Counted from the first letter of the stretch, positions 32,267 through 41,013 are shown. The stretch is 44,819 nt of DNA from an uncultured Candidatus Melainabacteria bacterium (GCA_934754505.1 CAKVIE010000019.1:1-44819); one strand, 5' to 3'. Notes: a model not told the origin generated them from the letters alone. Numbers and translations are program-made.

Positions 32267-33793
32267 TTATTTGTCAAGAATTGCCCTGTCAATTTTTATA
32301 TCTTTTTTCGGGTTAGCCTTCTCTGCGAAATAGTAAATTTCGTCAATGTTATAATGCATTGCCTTTTGGAGTTTTGCAAGTGATGAATTGTAATCATAAA
32401 TCACGTTTGCATAAGAAATTCTCGCATTATTGTAATTTTGACGGGCAGATTGTAATTCAAGGTAAGTTGCTTGATTTTTTTCGTAATCTTCACTTGTCAT
32501 TTTTAAGGTTTCGATTGCTTTTTGAGTTTGGTCTTGTGCGTTCAAAATCTGCTTTTCAGCCGTTTCAACGTTCATATAGCATCTTTTTACCGCAAAATAT
32601 AAATCTTCCTTGTATTGTTTTAAATTTTGTTCTGCCTTTACGACGTGAGATTTTGATTTCGCAACTTCGTTTTTGAATTTCATACCGTTTATTTGTGTCG
32701 AAAGATTTACCGCAATACCGTAGTTATTGTTTCTTTGCCAATAGTCTTCTTTGTCTTGTCTGAATCTGTTGTTGAAATTATAGCCCGCACTTGCCGATAA
32801 AACAGGTAAATACTGTCTTTTAACAACTTTGACGGATTGATTCATTGCACCGATTGTTGCATTTATAGCCTTTATGTCAGGGCTGTTTGCATAAGCTGCT
32901 TCTATTGCTTTTTCCATTGTGAAATGTAACGGCTGAACTCGACCCAAACCCGTTTCATAAGGACGATTTGTCGTTTTGTGCCATTGACCTTTGGGTGTCG
33001 TTAAAAAATCAGGTGTGAAAAATGCATCGTATGAGTCGAAAACATCAATTTTTTTAACCGTAAAATCAGGAATGCCCGAAACATACATTGAATTACATAA
33101 GTTCACCATAGATTGATTGTAATCGTTTTCAGCTTTTTCAAGTCTCATTTTCGCATTGCTGAAATAAACCTCTGCGTTGATATAATCAATTCTGACCTTT
33201 GTATTGTTTGTTAATTTTGCTTTTGCATCGTCTAAAATTCTTTTGTTGATGTCGTAGTTGTCTTTTTCCGCATCAACAATCGCTTTAGCCTTTAATACCG
33301 CAAAATAATTCAGCTTAATCTCGTTTATCGTATCGCAAACGCTTTCAATATAATTGTATTCGGCAGCCAATTTATTAAACTTTTGCATATTAATAATTGA
33401 ACTTGTTTTGCCAAAGTCCCAAATCAGCTGATTTAAGTAAACTCCTACCGTCGGCAGATAAGTATGCGATGTTCCGCTGTCATATTCCGAAAGGCTGTTA
33501 AATTCTTGAAAAAATCTTGCGGACAAGCCAAAAGTCGGAAAATAATCGGATTTTGCCAAATTAATATCGCTGTATGCCATTTTTAAATCTTCTTCGGCTT
33601 TTCTGATTTTCGGGCTGTTTTTGACGGCGAGTCTTACGCAATCACTCATGTATAAAACATCTCCTGCTTTTACCCCGTAATCGGCGGCTTCAACCGATTG
33701 TTTTTGAGCTTTATCAGGTTCTATTTCCGTAATGGCAAAAACAGGTGTTGCAAATGCTAATAACAAAATTGCCGCTATGACTGATTTTTTCAT
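32267..33793 (-). CDS. TolC-family outer-membrane efflux protein
   Basis: 508 aa. A signal peptide spans about 1-20 (VFA-I). It has the two structural repeats of outer-membrane efflux proteins, each with long coiled-coil helices: CVRLAVKNSPKIRKAEEDL near 52-71 and KAIEAAYANSPDIKA near 283. It forms the periplasmic and outer-membrane tunnel for type I secretion or RND/ABC efflux. No inner-membrane transporter or adaptor is seen nearby, so its partner is unknown. GGAG precedes the ATG. It is 60 bp after the 5'-nucleotidase gene and probably cotranscribed. Confidence 0.88.
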   Translation of the reverse strand: MKKSVIAAILLLAFATPVFAITEIEPDKAQKQSVEAADYGVKAGDVLYMSDCVRLAVKNSPKIRKAEEDLKMAYSDINLAKSDYFPTFGLSARFFQEFNSLSEYDSGTSHTYLPTVGVYLNQLIWDFGKTSSIINMQKFNKLAAEYNYIESVCDTINEIKLNYFAVLKAKAIVDAEKDNYDINKRILDDAKAKLTNNTKVRIDYINAEVYFSNAKMRLEKAENDYNQSMVNLCNSMYVSGIPDFTVKKIDVFDSYDAFFTPDFLTTPKGQWHKTTNRPYETGLGRVQPLHFTMEKAIEAAYANSPDIKAINATIGAMNQSVKVVKRQYLPVLSASAGYNFNNRFRQDKEDYWQRNNNYGIAVNLSTQINGMKFKNEVAKSKSHVVKAEQNLKQYKEDLYFAVKRCYMNVETAEKQILNAQDQTQKAIETLKMTSEDYEKNQATYLELQSARQNYNNARISYANVIYDYNSSLAKLQKAMHYNIDEIYYFAEKANPKKDIKIDRAILDK

Positions 33794-33820
33794 ACTTTTT
33801 CTCCAAAATTTGTAATAAAT

Positions 33821-33846
33821 CGGAGAAAGCCTTTAAGCCTTCTCCG
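33821..33846 (-). other. Hairpin between 5'-nucleotidase and tolC-like genes
   Basis: A 7-bp stem CGGAGAA / TTCTCCG (33821-33827 and 33840-33846) with two further pairs inside. On the minus strand it is followed by ATTTATT rather than a clear T run. It may partly terminate or stabilise the intercistronic RNA. Confidence 0.4.
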
Positions 33847-33853
33847 AATAATT

Positions 33854-35701
33854 TTAAGGTTTAATTTCCCATTTTGAATTTTCAACATTTTCAATTTTAT
33901 CAAACGGGGTTACTTTGCCCTTTTCTTTGAAATATTGACCGAGTAAGGCTTGAACGGAAGCATCTTCATCAGAAAGATTGTCTGTACTTTGCCATATACA
34001 ATCTTTTTCCGAAAGTCCCGTAGCCTGCTTAAATCCGTGTGAACCTGCCAAACGATAGTTGTTTAAGACTACTCTCACTGGAGTTTTCATATCTGTTAAA
34101 TTTTGACCGTTGATTTTGGCGGAAACAACTCTTTTTCCTTCCGGCTGAGTTATATCAAACGTATAATCAATTCCAAAGAACGTATCCGTTCCGTGAACAG
34201 CTTCTGACGGCTTTAAGGTTGCTTTTCCTTTTTCATCAATCATATATTTATTTGCAACCGCATTCATCCAAGAATAAAGTTGTTTTGGAGTCATATCCAC
34301 CATACAAAGAGTGTTATTCCCAAATCTGTACAACATTGAAAGCTGTAATATTGAAATAGACTCTCCGTCTTTTGGCACAAATGCTATTGTTCCGTCTTTA
34401 TTTGTCGAGGCAACGGGGCTTGCCATAGAAACGACCGCACCTTTTACACCTGATTTTTTCGTATCCTGCCAAGACGCCCAGAGTTGTACTTTGTTGATTA
34501 AATCAATAAAGTCAGTTTGAGATAAAAGCAAATCTTTATTTGTTTTGTCTTTTACCTGATTGGTTATTTTTGACCAGCCGCCGTTTAAATTTCCTAAAGG
34601 TGCAGAAGCCCATGCTCTCGTATCATAAAACCATTTATCAACTTTTCTGACAAGTTGTTTGTCATCGCTGACATCTGCAAGTTTTTTTGCATCTGCTGTT
34701 ATCGTATGTGATTTATATTTTCCGTTTTTGTCAAAGGTTACTGTGAATACGTTTTTCGTAACAGTTGTTCCGCCGCCGTTTACGATATAAATATCTTTTC
34801 CGTCAGCATTTTTTAGTTTTTCAATATTAGCTTGGTGATCATGCCCGTAAATCAACAAATCTGCATAATGAGATTTTTCAGCACCGGAAACAGCTTGAGA
34901 TTCCAATAAAAATTTATCTGTTACGATGCCGTCATCAGTACCTTTGCCGCTATGAGCACTGACAATAATAATATCAGCTAAATCGTTGTCTTTTATGTAT
35001 TTTCCCCATTTGTCGATTTCGTTTTCCAAAAGTCCTTTGGGGTTATCAAGGCTGCTAAATTGCAAATTCGGGTAATTGCTTGATTTATCCCAAGTTTCAT
35101 TTGCCGCATTACCTAAACCGATTACGGCTACACGAACATTTCTGTTATGTCCGAAGTTGAAGTTTTTTATGTAATACGGGTCATAGAACGATGTGCCTTT
35201 GCCGACGATACAATCGTGAATATTTTTGCCCTCTGATTTAACAACGATATTTGCTCCGAGAACCGCAATACCTGCTTTCATTGCTCTAACAATTTGTGAA
35301 TCACGTTGGTTAGGGTTGTAATTGAATTCATGATTTCCCATAACCCATACGTCGTAATTCATTGCCTTAATTGCCGTAATCATCGGGTTTTCTATGTCTT
35401 TTTTAACCGTTATGGCATATTGAGCCAACAATGTTCCTTGAATAAGGTCGCCGTTATCAATCAGCAAAACATTATTTTTAAATTTCTTTCTTTCCTGTTT
35501 GACAATCGTTGACACTCTGCAAAGATTATTGTTATCAACTTTATTTGAAGCAACGTCATAATCTGTTACTCTGCCGTGCATATCAGTTGTCGATAATACT
35601 TCAAATTGTTTTGTTGTATCGGCTTTTACCTGAGGACATAAGACCGTAAAACAAGAAACACAAAAAGCCAATGTCAAAACCCATTGTAAATTTTCTCTCA
35701 T
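33854..35701 (-). CDS. Secreted 5'-nucleotidase / 2',3'-cyclic phosphodiesterase (UshA/CpdB family)
   Basis: 615 aa from ATG 35701, chosen because GGAGG lies 7 bp upstream; a longer in-frame start is not supported. A signal peptide spans 1-27 (VKA-D). The N-terminal metallophosphatase domain has TTDMHG (Asp40, His42), NGDLIQG, GNHEFNY and GHDH. The C-terminal nucleotidase domain follows from about 360. It hydrolyses extracellular nucleotides for phosphate and nucleoside salvage in the periplasm. It lies upstream of the tolC-like gene on the same strand. Confidence 0.9.
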   Translation of the reverse strand: MRENLQWVLTLAFCVSCFTVLCPQVKADTTKQFEVLSTTDMHGRVTDYDVASNKVDNNNLCRVSTIVKQERKKFKNNVLLIDNGDLIQGTLLAQYAITVKKDIENPMITAIKAMNYDVWVMGNHEFNYNPNQRDSQIVRAMKAGIAVLGANIVVKSEGKNIHDCIVGKGTSFYDPYYIKNFNFGHNRNVRVAVIGLGNAANETWDKSSNYPNLQFSSLDNPKGLLENEIDKWGKYIKDNDLADIIIVSAHSGKGTDDGIVTDKFLLESQAVSGAEKSHYADLLIYGHDHQANIEKLKNADGKDIYIVNGGGTTVTKNVFTVTFDKNGKYKSHTITADAKKLADVSDDKQLVRKVDKWFYDTRAWASAPLGNLNGGWSKITNQVKDKTNKDLLLSQTDFIDLINKVQLWASWQDTKKSGVKGAVVSMASPVASTNKDGTIAFVPKDGESISILQLSMLYRFGNNTLCMVDMTPKQLYSWMNAVANKYMIDEKGKATLKPSEAVHGTDTFFGIDYTFDITQPEGKRVVSAKINGQNLTDMKTPVRVVLNNYRLAGSHGFKQATGLSEKDCIWQSTDNLSDEDASVQALLGQYFKEKGKVTPFDKIENVENSKWEIKP

Positions 35702-35833
35702 TACTTTCCTCCAAAAAATAATACATATAAGACTAACGATAGATGTATTATAGCAAAACAAATGTTCTTGCACACCTGAAAAATAATATTTATTTACACA
35801 AATTAAAATGTTTTAAATCTCTTTTAAAATACG

Positions 35834-35842
35834 TGCTATAAT
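35834..35842 (+). promoter_or_regulatory. Extended -10 promoter of the Nudix gene
   Basis: TGCTATAAT is an extended -10 sequence. No good -35 is present, as allowed by the extended TG. The ATG is 20 bp downstream with AAGGCGG between. Confidence 0.55.
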
Positions 35843-35861
35843 TCAATAAAAAGGCGGTTTT

Positions 35862-36437
35862 ATGACAACTATATCTTCATCAAAATTTTTAGATTTTAAA
35901 TCGGCAAAAAGCCCTCAAGGACACGACTGGTATTACGTTAAAAGAAATAATGATACCACAGCTCACGATAGTGCTGTTGTGATTACAACTTTGGTTAAAA
36001 ATAAGGAAACAAACGAGTACGATTTTTTGCTTATGAAAACCAAAAGACCTCCTCTTTATGCGGAAAATAAATCAGATTTTTGTATCGAATCTCCTGCCGG
36101 ATTAATCGGAGATATAAACGCAAACGAAACTCTTGAAGAATGTGCAAAAAAAGAACTTCTCGAAGAAGCAGGACTTTCGGCAGATAAAATTTTTCTCGAA
36201 ATGAAAAATTGCTCCACCTCATCGGGACTTTCTTCCGAAACTTTATCGTTTGTAACGGCAATAGTCAATGAATACAATGTTATAAGCCAACCTGTTTCAG
36301 ACGGCGGAATCATTGTCGAAAGATTTCTTATCCCCGCAAAAGACGTCAGAAAATATTTGGCAGACTTGGATTGTAAAAAATATTCCGTCGCAACGGCAAC
36401 AGTCAGCGGAATTTACTTCGCACTTGCAAGAATTTAA
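35862..36437 (+). CDS. Nudix hydrolase (ADP-ribose pyrophosphatase-like)
   Basis: 191 aa. The Nudix box spans residues 83-105 and fits G-x5-E-x7-xE-U-x-EE-x-G-U, with Lys97 in place of the usual Arg. The surrounding IESPAGLIGD start of the box is like ADP-ribose or NDP-sugar pyrophosphatases, which hydrolyse nucleoside diphosphate derivatives with magnesium. The Lys substitution is conservative. It is monocistronic between its own promoter and terminator. Confidence 0.88.
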   Translation: MTTISSSKFLDFKSAKSPQGHDWYYVKRNNDTTAHDSAVVITTLVKNKETNEYDFLLMKTKRPPLYAENKSDFCIESPAGLIGDINANETLEECAKKELLEEAGLSADKIFLEMKNCSTSSGLSSETLSFVTAIVNEYNVISQPVSDGGIIVERFLIPAKDVRKYLADLDCKKYSVATATVSGIYFALARI

Positions 36438-36454
36438 AGTAAAAATATTTGATA

Positions 36455-36481
36455 AAAAACAGCTTTTCTAAGGCTGTTTTT
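36455..36481 (+). terminator. Terminator of the Nudix gene
   Basis: A 9-bp stem AAAAACAGC / GCTGTTTTT (36455-36463 and 36473-36481) with a 9-nt loop and a T run. Confidence 0.8.
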
Positions 36482-36530
36482 ATTTTGAAAAAATTGTTTT
36501 GTAAAAATTTTCTGAAAAAAGTCAAAAATA

Positions 36531-36555
36531 AAGTCGGTACAAAGACCGACTTTTT
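36531..36555. terminator. Bidirectional terminator, mainly for the 51-codon minus-strand gene
   Basis: An 8-bp stem AAGTCGGT / ACCGACTT (36531-36538 and 36545-36552) with T runs on both sides. On the minus strand it lies 22 bp past the stop codon of the small gene at 36578-36733. No plus-strand gene ends just before it except the already terminated Nudix gene, so it supports the small gene being real. Confidence 0.75.
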
Positions 36556-36577
36556 AAACTCTCTATCCCAACTCGGA

Positions 36578-36733
36578 TTATTTTACTGCGGCAATCATTT
36601 TGCCTATTCCCATATCGGAATTTACCGATTTTGCACATGAAAGTGCGTTTACTCTCCTCTTCATTGCACCTCTCAATAAGAATTCAACACTGTTTGAAAT
36701 ATTATTATTGGAGCTGCTTAACTTTTTAATCAT
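36578..36733 (-). CDS. Small protein (51 aa) of unknown function, next to a radical SAM gene
   Basis: An open frame of 51 codons with AAAGG 9 bp before its ATG and a terminator just after its stop. It begins MIKKLSSSNNN, contains FLLRGAMKRR at 18-27 and a single Cys (residue 33), and ends IGKMIAAVK. It has no signal peptide or transmembrane helix. A polar N-terminal half followed by a shorter basic/Gly region is compatible with a leader-core peptide, but this is only inference. It is divergent from the radical SAM gene at 36888 (154 bp between starts). A chance frame is possible, though the ribosome site and terminator argue against it. Confidence 0.5.
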   Translation of the reverse strand: MIKKLSSSNNNISNSVEFLLRGAMKRRVNALSCAKSVNSDMGIGKMIAAVK

Positions 36734-36875
36734 TTTATAAAACCTTTTCACTATCTGTTTTTCATTTACAAGTTTCTTATCGACATGCCCAACTCAAAAC
36801 TTTAATTTTTAATTTTTGATTATTAAGTTATATTAAGCAAAACTTGTTTTTGTGACCAAAAAGGAATAATTATTT

Positions 36876-36881
36876 TATAAT
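36876..36881 (+). promoter_or_regulatory. -10 box directly before the radical SAM start codon
   Basis: TATAAT ends 6 bp before the ATG at 36888, so a transcript from it would begin at or next to the start codon (leaderless). A weak TTGTGA at 36850-36855 is spaced 20 bp away. Confidence 0.4.
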
Positions 36882-36887
36882 CGGAGT

Positions 36888-37919
36888 ATGGATTGTATAT
36901 TTCTTTCGCATGGTTTAATGATTGAGAAGAGTTCTTTGCATGATTGTTGTTATATCAGAGAAATGACAAAAGGCAGGCCTTTAATAATGCCGTTAAATCA
37001 AGATAAAACGGTTGATTGGAAGGAATTTTTCGAGTTAAAAAGTAAACAAAAAAACGAAAAAATAAATTCCGAGCAAGCCTGTAAAGATTGTATTTATTTG
37101 CACAAGGATTGGGATTTAAACCATGAAGGATCTTATGTTTCTGTTTTTCAAATAGCTCATTGGAACAAATGTAATTCAAATTGTATATATTGCAGTCCCG
37201 AAAACAATAGCGGCGACAAATATTTTAATTGTTTTGAACTGATAAAAAGTCTATTTGAGTACGAGGGCGGTGCTTATATAAAAGATTGTAATCATGTATC
37301 TTTTTTAGGCGGCGAACCTACGCTTTTACCTGAATTTGAAGATTTGATATCTTTATTTGTAAGTAAAAATTTTAAAATAATAATTCATTCTTCGGGCATA
37401 AAATTTTCTGAAACAATTTATAAATATTTGTCGAGCGGACAGCTTCGTGTTGTTATTTCTCCTGATTCCGCATTTGAAAATACATATAAAAAGATTAAAA
37501 GAGTTGATTGCTTTGACAAGGTTTGGGAAAATCTTCGTAAATATGTTTCTGTTCAAAAAAATTCCGATAATGTAAAAGTTAAATTTATTATTGTTCCCGG
37601 AATTAATGACTCTTTTGAGGAAGTTGATTGTTTTCTTGATAAAGTTAAAGAAATTGGAGCCTCTTATGTTATTTGGGATATAGAGGGTTTTTATTCTTCG
37701 AAGAATAATTACTTTGCTCCTCATATACAAATGCTTTTGCAGTATGCTGCTGCAAAAACACAAGAATATAAAATGCAATATGAATTTTATAGTATTGCTC
37801 AAAAATTTCTAAAAAGTCTAAATGTTGTTTTTGATGAAATAGAAGATTTGCAGAAATTCAAGAGCGGATTTTATTCCTTAAAAGAAAAATATAAACATAA
37901 TAACATTCAGTATCTGTAA
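36888..37919 (+). CDS. Radical SAM protein with N-terminal SPASM-like cysteines (paralogue 2)
   Basis: 343 aa. N-terminal Cys3, Cys20-Cys21, Cys65 and Cys68 align with Cys7, Cys24-Cys25, Cys67 and Cys70 of the protein at 18910, and both proteins share CIFLxxGL/CYFLNSGL-like starts and CxxCIYL. The core motif is CNSNCIYC (Cys95, Cys99, Cys102), and GGEPT is intact here. The C-terminus is a helical extension without further Cys motifs. The substrate is unknown; the nearby 51-aa gene is a candidate. The start is fixed by alignment with the paralogue. A terminator follows at 37921. Confidence 0.88.
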   Translation: MDCIFLSHGLMIEKSSLHDCCYIREMTKGRPLIMPLNQDKTVDWKEFFELKSKQKNEKINSEQACKDCIYLHKDWDLNHEGSYVSVFQIAHWNKCNSNCIYCSPENNSGDKYFNCFELIKSLFEYEGGAYIKDCNHVSFLGGEPTLLPEFEDLISLFVSKNFKIIIHSSGIKFSETIYKYLSSGQLRVVISPDSAFENTYKKIKRVDCFDKVWENLRKYVSVQKNSDNVKVKFIIVPGINDSFEEVDCFLDKVKEIGASYVIWDIEGFYSSKNNYFAPHIQMLLQYAAAKTQEYKMQYEFYSIAQKFLKSLNVVFDEIEDLQKFKSGFYSLKEKYKHNNIQYL

Positions 37920-37920
37920 T

Positions 37921-37952
37921 AAAAAAGACGACTTTTTCAAGCCGTCTTTTTT
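37921..37952. terminator. Terminator between convergent radical SAM and SIMPL genes
   Basis: A 10-bp stem AAAAAAGACG / CGTCTTTTTT (37921-37930 and 37943-37952) with an inner CTT/AAG pairing and T runs on both strands. Confidence 0.85.
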
Positions 37953-37970
37953 ACGTTTTTAATATTTTTA

Positions 37971-38705
37971 TTATTTTATTTCATAAGTTACGTTGACAAC
38001 AGCTGTTACTTTCTTTTCGATAGAATAAGAATCGATAATTCCCATATCGCTTACGCTTGTTGATTCAGGAGCCGTAATTTGGAAAACACCCGTTTTTACC
38101 GACAAAATTCTGCCTGTTTTGTTGCCGTTGATTTTTAAGGTTGAATTTGCACGAGCTTTAGCATCTTGAGAAGCTTTTTCGAGCAATTCCACTTTCAAAT
38201 CGGCAAGTTTTGAATATTGATATTCGGGGTTATTAGAATTTAATTCAATTCCTTGTTCCGTCAATTTTTGAATATCGGTTGAAAGAGATTGAATTTTATT
38301 CACGTCATCTGATTTAACTTTTATTATCTGAGAATAGTTATATGCAGCTATATCGTCTGTTACCGTTCCGTTTGCAAGTCTTTTATTTGATGTCCAATAA
38401 GAAGCCGGTTCAACTTTGATATTTTCCGCCTTAATGCCGTTGTCGAGCAAATATTGTTTTACAATCGGAAGTTGCTTTTGCAAAGTTTGATAAGCACCGC
38501 TCAAAGTCGGTTTTTTCGTATTAACGGAAACCGACCAGGTTGCAGAATCTGACATTACGACTTGTTCTGCCGATCCTGTCATATAAATACCTTTTTGCGA
38601 CATAGTTTTTGTTCCGACGGCAACCGCAATAACAAGCCCTATTGCAAGAATAATTGCCATTATGGTTAATTGATATTCTTTTAATTTTTCACATAAAAAG
38701 CACAT
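37971..38705 (-). CDS. SIMPL-domain (DUF541) membrane-anchored protein
   Basis: 244 aa. A short cytosolic N-terminus with two Cys is followed by one membrane segment (about 13-32) and a periplasmic SIMPL domain (GSAEQVVMSDSATWSVSV near the start, AENIKVEPASYWTS, SVKTGVFQITAP). The family is widespread in Gram-negative bacteria with a mostly unknown role, often linked to envelope stress. GGAGG lies 7 bp before the ATG. It is divergent from the B12 riboswitch and receptor. Confidence 0.85.
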   Translation of the reverse strand: MCFLCEKLKEYQLTIMAIILAIGLVIAVAVGTKTMSQKGIYMTGSAEQVVMSDSATWSVSVNTKKPTLSGAYQTLQKQLPIVKQYLLDNGIKAENIKVEPASYWTSNKRLANGTVTDDIAAYNYSQIIKVKSDDVNKIQSLSTDIQKLTEQGIELNSNNPEYQYSKLADLKVELLEKASQDAKARANSTLKINGNKTGRILSVKTGVFQITAPESTSVSDMGIIDSYSIEKKVTAVVNVTYEIK

Positions 38706-38762
38706 AACATAACCTCCTTTTTTATTAATGATACTAATTTATGATGATTTTTGCAATACCGA

Positions 38763-38791
38763 TTGATTAATAAAAATTATTATAATATAAT
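38763..38791 (+). promoter_or_regulatory. Promoter of the B12 riboswitch-btuB transcript
   Basis: TTGATT (38763-38768), exactly 17 bp, then TATAAT (38786-38791). It is a strong sigma70-type match and shares the same -35 and spacing as the gap promoter. Transcription should begin close to 38797, the first base of the aptamer. Confidence 0.75.
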
Positions 38792-38796
38792 TTTTA

Positions 38797-38943
38797 TTGC
38801 CAAATAAGGAAAGCAGGGTGAAAGTCCCACACAGGTCCGCTGCCGTAATAGTCGGAATGCTTATTGTAAAGGCTACCTCGAGACAGGAAAACTTTTTGAT
38901 TATACAAAAATTTTTCCTACGGAATGTAAGAAAAGGAAAAAGT
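38797..38943 (+). ncRNA. Cobalamin riboswitch (short, class II-like) with a predicted translational switch
   Basis: The leader has the cobalamin-riboswitch core: GGGTGAAAGTCCC, then GGTCCGCTGCCGTAA and TAGTCGGAATGC. The arms AATAAG (38803-38808) and CTTATT (38860-38865) close the core; GCAG/CTGC (38813-38816, 38840-38843) pair inside. The aptamer is compact and lacks the extra peripheral stems of the long class, as in short Cbl-II type RNAs. Downstream, AGGAAAACTTTTT (38885-38897) can pair with AAAAATTTTTCCT (38906-38918). The TTTTTCCT part can instead pair perfectly with the ribosome site AGGAAAAA at 38934-38941. The two foldings exclude each other. Confidence 0.88.
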
Positions 38944-41013
38944 ATGAAAGCAAAATTTTTAGCAGTGCTTCTGACGGCTGTTTTATGCGGAAACCTGCCT
39001 GCGAACGCAATTCAGGAAATGACTGATATGCGTGATGACGGGAAAGAATCCGAAATCAGAAAAGTTTTATACGGACAGTTATCCGATAAACAAGTTTATT
39101 CACTTAATAATTACGCATCAGATGCGGCAACTTCGGGTGCAAGCGTTGATGTTATTACAAGAGAAGATATTAAGGCTCAAAATTCACCTTTAATTTCTCA
39201 ATTATTAAATCAAACCGCAGGTTTGACCTATGGACAAGGAAGCGGCGGACTCGGTCAGCCCTCAAAACTTATAATAAGAGGTTCCGACAGAGTTATGTTT
39301 ACGGTTGACGGTGTCAGAATTGATACAATCACAGGAACGGCAAGAACAACTGACTTGAGCAACTTCTTATTGTCAGATGATTATGAAAGAATTGAAGTTG
39401 TAAGAGGTGCACAAGGTACTATTGCAGGTCAATCCGCATCGGGCGGTATGGTTGCAATGCAAACAAGACGGGGTTCGGGCAGACTTAAAACCGAAGCTGA
39501 ATCAATGTTCGGAAACTACGGTTATTTCAAAGAACGTTATGCAATTATGGGTGGAAATGAAAAATTCGACCATTACACAGCTGCAACATGGTTTAAGTCA
39601 GACGACGGAACATGGCTTGAAGATAACGGCAGACGTGGTGATAATTCATACAATAATTTAAACCTTGTCGGAAACTATGCAGTCAGATTTTTGGACGGAA
39701 AAGCCGAATTGCGTGATGTCATAAGATATTCCAGAGGCAGAAAAAATCTTGGCATGGATATTTACAATAACGGAATGCTTGATTACGACTATTCTGTAAG
39801 ACAAGATTTAACAAATTCGCTCGTATGGCACCACGACGTTAATAAATATTATGATTACGATATTAAAACATCAGTTTATAACTCAAACTACGATATGCAC
39901 TATAACCCCGGATTTACTTATGATTCTTGGAACGGTTTGGGAATGGACAGAAGTAAATACAGAGTTAATCAAAACGGTACAAGATTTGATGTCGGAACTC
40001 AACATAACTTCAACGTTGCAAGCTGGGACAGATTATCTGTCGGATATAACTTTGAAGTTGAAAATTTCAGACTTCAAACAGCGGGCATGAGTGATTGGGG
40101 TGCTTGGGGCGGACTTCAGCCTACGGAAAACTATCAAAGAGGTAACACGCTTCAACACGACGTATTCGTCAACGATACAATTAACATAAAAGATATGCTC
40201 TTTATCCGTGGCGGTGCAAGAATGATTTCAAATTCAAAATACGGAACATGGGTTGTACCGAACGCATCAGCTGCTTTAGTTCTTCCGACATTCAAAATTG
40301 ACGGAGCTAAAACAACACTTCGTGGAAGCTGGGGCATGAACGTTAATACACCGACTCTTTATCAAAGATTTGGCGACGGCGGAACTTACGTAGTTGAAAA
40401 CAACAACCTTGACCCTGAACGTGTAAATTCTTGGGACGCAGGTATCAACCAAAGCTTCTTTAATAACAAATTAAGTTTTGATTTTGGATATTTCAACAGC
40501 AATTATCGTGATTATATTAATTACAACGGCGGCTGGCCCGGAAAATACATCAACATATCAAGAGTTGATATGCAAGGCTACGAGGGTCGTGTTACAATCG
40601 CTCCGAACAAAAAAGTTAAGTTAATTTTTAACTACACATACACAGATGCGGAAGATAAAGACAATCACAGACAAGTTGATTTGGTTTCAAACAACAGAAT
40701 TAACGGAACAATCGTTTATACACCGTTTGAAAGATTATCTGCATACGTTGGAGTAGAAGGCGGAACAGAAAGAACCGTTAACGGCGGAAAAGTTAATCTT
40801 CCGGGATACATTGATGTAAATATGGGAACTCTTGTAAGATTGTTCACTGTAAAAGATGCTCATTTCTACTTGCAAGGGGACATTTATAACCTTCTTAACC
40901 AAAAAATCGCCTGCGGTTATTACGGTAGCGGAAGCAGAGTTTTCCGTCCCGGAATTAACTTCAGATTAGGCTTATTCGTTAAATACAATTTGCCGGAAAA
41001 AGAAAACATCTGA
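38944..41013 (+). CDS. btuB: TonB-dependent receptor, probable vitamin B12 receptor (BtuB-like)
   Basis: 689 aa from ATG 38944; a longer in-frame start lies inside the riboswitch and is rejected. A signal peptide spans about 1-24 (ANA-I). The plug domain (about 50-170) has GASVDVITREDIKAQ, IIRGSDRVMFTVDGVRID and GAQGTIAGQSASGGMVA. The remainder is a 22-strand-type beta-barrel, rich in alternating aromatic residues. The B12 assignment rests on the cobalamin riboswitch upstream and BtuCDF-like genes downstream. It takes up corrinoid across the outer membrane using TonB energy; TonB/ExbBD are not in the window. Confidence 0.88.
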   Translation: MKAKFLAVLLTAVLCGNLPANAIQEMTDMRDDGKESEIRKVLYGQLSDKQVYSLNNYASDAATSGASVDVITREDIKAQNSPLISQLLNQTAGLTYGQGSGGLGQPSKLIIRGSDRVMFTVDGVRIDTITGTARTTDLSNFLLSDDYERIEVVRGAQGTIAGQSASGGMVAMQTRRGSGRLKTEAESMFGNYGYFKERYAIMGGNEKFDHYTAATWFKSDDGTWLEDNGRRGDNSYNNLNLVGNYAVRFLDGKAELRDVIRYSRGRKNLGMDIYNNGMLDYDYSVRQDLTNSLVWHHDVNKYYDYDIKTSVYNSNYDMHYNPGFTYDSWNGLGMDRSKYRVNQNGTRFDVGTQHNFNVASWDRLSVGYNFEVENFRLQTAGMSDWGAWGGLQPTENYQRGNTLQHDVFVNDTINIKDMLFIRGGARMISNSKYGTWVVPNASAALVLPTFKIDGAKTTLRGSWGMNVNTPTLYQRFGDGGTYVVENNNLDPERVNSWDAGINQSFFNNKLSFDFGYFNSNYRDYINYNGGWPGKYINISRVDMQGYEGRVTIAPNKKVKLIFNYTYTDAEDKDNHRQVDLVSNNRINGTIVYTPFERLSAYVGVEGGTERTVNGGKVNLPGYIDVNMGTLVRLFTVKDAHFYLQGDIYNLLNQKIACGYYGSGSRVFRPGINFRLGLFVKYNLPEKENI

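Noticed and set aside
36449..36640. Plus-strand frame of 63 codons after the Nudix gene
   Set aside because: It runs through two terminator hairpins, has no ribosome site and lies opposite the better-supported 51-codon minus-strand gene.
38797..38943. N-terminal extension of the TonB-dependent receptor by 49 residues
   Set aside because: The extension is the cobalamin riboswitch read as protein. The signal peptide and the AAGGAAAAA ribosome site fix the start at 38944.
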